Source of the DNA: an uncultured Porphyromonadaceae bacterium
GTDB lineage: Bacteria > Bacteroidota > Bacteroidia > Bacteroidales > Muribaculaceae
Length of the DNA stretch: 64,000 nucleotides
Reading direction: 5' to 3'
Assembly (NCBI GenBank): GCA_947649495.1
Contig: CANSRU010000009.1
Location: 34,604 to 98,603, forward strand
In this document: positions 62,277-64,000 of the stretch, piece by piece
Numbering within the stretch: the stretch's first letter is position 1
Layout: the number at the start of each line of letters is the position of its first letter
Made by a program: the position numbers and the translations under genes
The notes under the pieces: generated by a model
Told to the model about the DNA's origin: nothing
The model's input: the letters and a program-made list of their open reading frames with translations, nothing else
Databases searched by the model: none

Positions 62277-63473
62277 TTACACCTCAAGGTCGAGGTTGAA
62301 CACTTCGTGCCATGGCAGGCCCTGCACAGAGAGCTGTTCCATGAATGGATCGGGGTCGAATTCTTCCACGTTGTGTACTCCCGGCTTGTTCCATTTGCCG
62401 GTGAGGAACATCATGGCTCCTATCATGGCCGGAACACCTGTGGTGTAGCTTACGGCCTGCATTCCGGTCTCGCGGTATGCTTCCTCGTGGCTACAGTTAT
62501 TGTATATATAGTATGTCAGGTGTTTGCCGTCTTTGTCAAGGCCTGATATGCGGCATCCTATGGATGTTTCGCCGTGATAGTTCTCGCCGAGATCCTGTGG
62601 GTTGGGAAGCACGGCTTTGAGGAACTGGAGCGGTACGATTTTCACACCATTGTAGTCCACCTCGTCAATGCGTGCCATGCCTATGTTCTGTATCACCCGC
62701 AGGTGGGTCAGATATTCCTGCCCGAATGTCATCCAAAAGCGTGCACGCTTGATGCTCGGATAGTTCTTTACAAGGCTTTCCAGCTCTTCGTGGTAGAGCA
62801 GATACGATTCGCGCGCCCCGATGTTGGGATAGGTAAGGGCCTTGTGTATCTCCAATGGGCCTGTAGTCACCCATTTGCCATCCTGATAATAGCGGCCGTT
62901 TTGGGTGATTTCGCGTATGTTGATTTCGGGATTGAAATTGGTGGCGAATGCTTTGCCATGGTCACCGGCATTGCAATCCACAATGTCGAGATATTCCATA
63001 TCGGAAAAATAGTGCTTGGCAGCATAGGCTGTGAACACTCCCGATACTCCGGGGTCGAATCCGCAACCGAGAATAGCCGTAAGACCAGCTTTCTCAAATT
63101 TCTCTTTATAGGCCCATTGCCACGAATATTCAAAGTGGGCTTCGTCCTTGGGTTCGTAGTTGGCGGTGTCGAGATAGTTCACACCGCATTCCAGACAGGC
63201 ATCCATAATGGTGAGGTCCTGATATGGCAGAGCCACATTTATCACTAAATCGGGTTTGTGGCGGTTGAACAACTCGACAAGTTCGGGTACGCTGTCGGCA
63301 TCCACACTGTCGGTGGTGATTCTTCCATCGCCAATCTTGCGGGCTATGGCCTCACACTTGCTGCGTGTGCGCGATGCAAGCACTATTTCAGTGAACACTT
63401 CGGGGTTCTGGGCACACTTGTGAGCTACTACGGTGCCCACACCGCCGGCTCCTATAATGATAACTTTTGCCAT
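62277..63473 (-). CDS. Carboxynorspermidine synthase / saccharopine dehydrogenase family
   Basis: A 398-residue NADPH-dependent enzyme joining aspartate semialdehyde to a diamine in the alternative spermidine route. Rossmann motif IIGAGGVGTVVAHKC (5-19), SRTRSKCEAIA, then LGCGFDPGVSGVFTAYA. The protein matches CANSDH of Bacteroidota better than lysine-pathway saccharopine dehydrogenase, by eye. nspC, the next step, is not in the window. It probably leads the operon with the CDF gene. Confidence 0.88.
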   Translation of the reverse strand: MAKVIIIGAGGVGTVVAHKCAQNPEVFTEIVLASRTRSKCEAIARKIGDGRITTDSVDADSVPELVELFNRHKPDLVINVALPYQDLTIMDACLECGVNYLDTANYEPKDEAHFEYSWQWAYKEKFEKAGLTAILGCGFDPGVSGVFTAYAAKHYFSDMEYLDIVDCNAGDHGKAFATNFNPEINIREITQNGRYYQDGKWVTTGPLEIHKALTYPNIGARESYLLYHEELESLVKNYPSIKRARFWMTFGQEYLTHLRVIQNIGMARIDEVDYNGVKIVPLQFLKAVLPNPQDLGENYHGETSIGCRISGLDKDGKHLTYYIYNNCSHEEAYRETGMQAVSYTTGVPAMIGAMMFLTGKWNKPGVHNVEEFDPDPFMEQLSVQGLPWHEVFNLDLEV

Positions 63474-63515
63474 CTAATAGAGTATTATTTGTTGTAAGTG
63501 CAGTTTTTCTGACAG

Positions 63516-63547
63516 CTAAGGTACACCAATTATACGCAATGCCCAAA
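63516..63547 (-). promoter_or_regulatory. Promoter of the carboxynorspermidine synthase operon
   Basis: Minus strand: TTTG (63544-63547), 20-base spacer, TACCTTAG (63516-63523), one base off consensus. The rest of the 281-base gap 63474-63754 is AT-rich and I see no gene in it. Confidence 0.5.
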
Positions 63548-63681
63548 TCTGAGGGCATATTTTTGAACGAGTGTATGTGGCTAAGAAAAAATGCAGAAAA
63601 TTTATTGGTGCTATTATTGCTGATTGTTAGTGTGTTAGTTGATGGGTATGTAATTTTTGTTGAAAAAAGTTGTGTAAAAAC

Positions 63682-63712
63682 TTGCGGGAATGAAAAACGT
63701 GCATTAACTTTG
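63682..63712 (+). promoter_or_regulatory. Promoter of tRNA-Asp
   Basis: TTG (63682-63684), 20-base spacer, TAACTTTG (63705-63712), 42 bases before the tRNA. Confidence 0.65.
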
Positions 63713-63754
63713 CACTCGCAAAACGGCAAGAACGCCACTTGCACCTCAAAACTT

Positions 63755-63828
63755 GGTGTGGTAGTTCAGCTGGTTAGAATACCTGCCTGTCACGCAGGGG
63801 GTCGCGGGTTCGAGTCCCGTCCATACCG
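63755..63828 (+). tRNA. tRNA-Asp(GTC)
   Basis: 74 bases. Acceptor GGTGTGG/CCATACC with a G-T pair and G discriminator; D arm GTTCAGCTGGTTAGAAT; anticodon loop CTGTCAC, anticodon GTC; T arm CGGGTTCGAGTCCCG. CCA is not encoded. Confidence 0.95.
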
Positions 63829-63841
63829 CTGAGGAGAGAGG

Positions 63842-63890
63842 AGAATGAGAATTGTTAATCTTCGGATTGCTTTTCTCATTCTTTTTTTTA
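63842..63890 (+). terminator. Terminator of tRNA-Asp
   Basis: Ten-bp stem AGAATGAGAA/TTCTCATTCT around an inner AATC-TTCG-GATT stem-loop with a UUCG tetraloop, followed by a run of T. Confidence 0.8.
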
Positions 63891-63900
63891 TTTATTCTTT

Positions 63901-63921
63901 TGCAATTAGTCCTGCAATTAG
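63901..63921. repeat. Direct repeat after tRNA-Asp
   Basis: TGCAATTAG occurs twice, three bases apart. A short open frame beginning ATGGGGCGC at 63942 runs off the window end; too short to identify. Confidence 0.4.
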
Positions 63922-64000
63922 AACCCCGCCCTACGCTAAAAATGGGGCGCATGGTAAAAAACCTGTGTTTATGCATAAAGGTTACAGAGGCGGAAGATGA

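Noticed and set aside
63746..63976. 76-codon minus-strand reading frame with a WTGLEPATPCV segment
   Set aside because: It is the reverse complement of tRNA-Asp and its terminator, a familiar false protein; no gene.
1..64000. CRISPR array or prophage
   Set aside because: No regularly spaced repeats, no cas genes, no phage structural or integrase genes seen.

Overview
This 64 kb window is chromosomal DNA from a member of the order Bacteroidales. Several independent signs point there. Promoters have the Bacteroidota form TTTG-N19/20-TAnnTTTG in front of many genes. Both PorU and PorV of the type IX secretion system are present. Family content includes DUF4836, DUF4491, a KorAB 2-oxoacid:ferredoxin oxidoreductase, AsnA, a class I dihydroorotase and carboxynorspermidine synthase. 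Moderate GC and the gene content would fit a Muribaculaceae-like gut anaerobe, but the family is only a guess. Most of the window is housekeeping sequence; accessory material is confined to a few short islands.

Layout. 1-5 kb: a cut-off polyprenyl synthetase, polA, a TPM/zinc-ribbon membrane protein and DUF4491. 4.8-5.4 kb: a YoeB-type toxin with a ribbon-helix-helix antitoxin. 5.4-11.7 kb: two leftward operons for surface glycan and lipid A work (LicD, capsule-type transferase, GT14, LpxL-like acyltransferase; then GT2, TarI/IspD-like cytidylyltransferase, SDR epimerase). 11.8-14.6 kb: three tandem exported PEGA-like proteins sharing almost the same C-terminal module, behind a roughly 345-nt structured leader. 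14.6-19.9 kb: rimP-nusA-infB-folK. 20-25.1 kb: Ig-like lipoprotein, rex, a degenerate FAH-fold protein, porV, ispF. 25.2-35.1 kb, rightward: TPR protein, outer-membrane barrel, polyprenol-phosphate mannosyltransferase, pyrC, korA-korB. 35.1-39.8 kb, leftward: asnA, mdh, FprA-type flavoprotein, UmuC-like polymerase.

39.9-43.8 kb is the most mosaic part: a 272-bp MITE-like element, the SRP RNA gene (ffs), a DUF6291-like gene whose 3' end is antisense to ffs, an aldose epimerase, then an XRE / ImmA-IrrE / PIN three-gene cassette. That cassette lies between copies of the 3' end of tRNA-Ser(CGA), so it looks like a very small tRNA-targeted island with no integrase of its own.

43.8-64 kb: porU, a GH25 lysozyme, an orphan sensor histidine kinase, dnaX, two small lipoproteins, a SUI1-family factor, an AddA-like helicase-nuclease, hflX, an ABC transporter with a DUF4836 lipoprotein and a CDF cation exporter, carboxynorspermidine synthase and tRNA-Asp(GTC).

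The best candidates for something undescribed are the tRNA-Ser cassette at 41.7-43.7 kb and the structured leader with its triplicated exported family at 11.8-14.6 kb. Promoter positions settle several start codons: the histidine kinase and the 52.1 kb lipoprotein start downstream of the longest reading frame.
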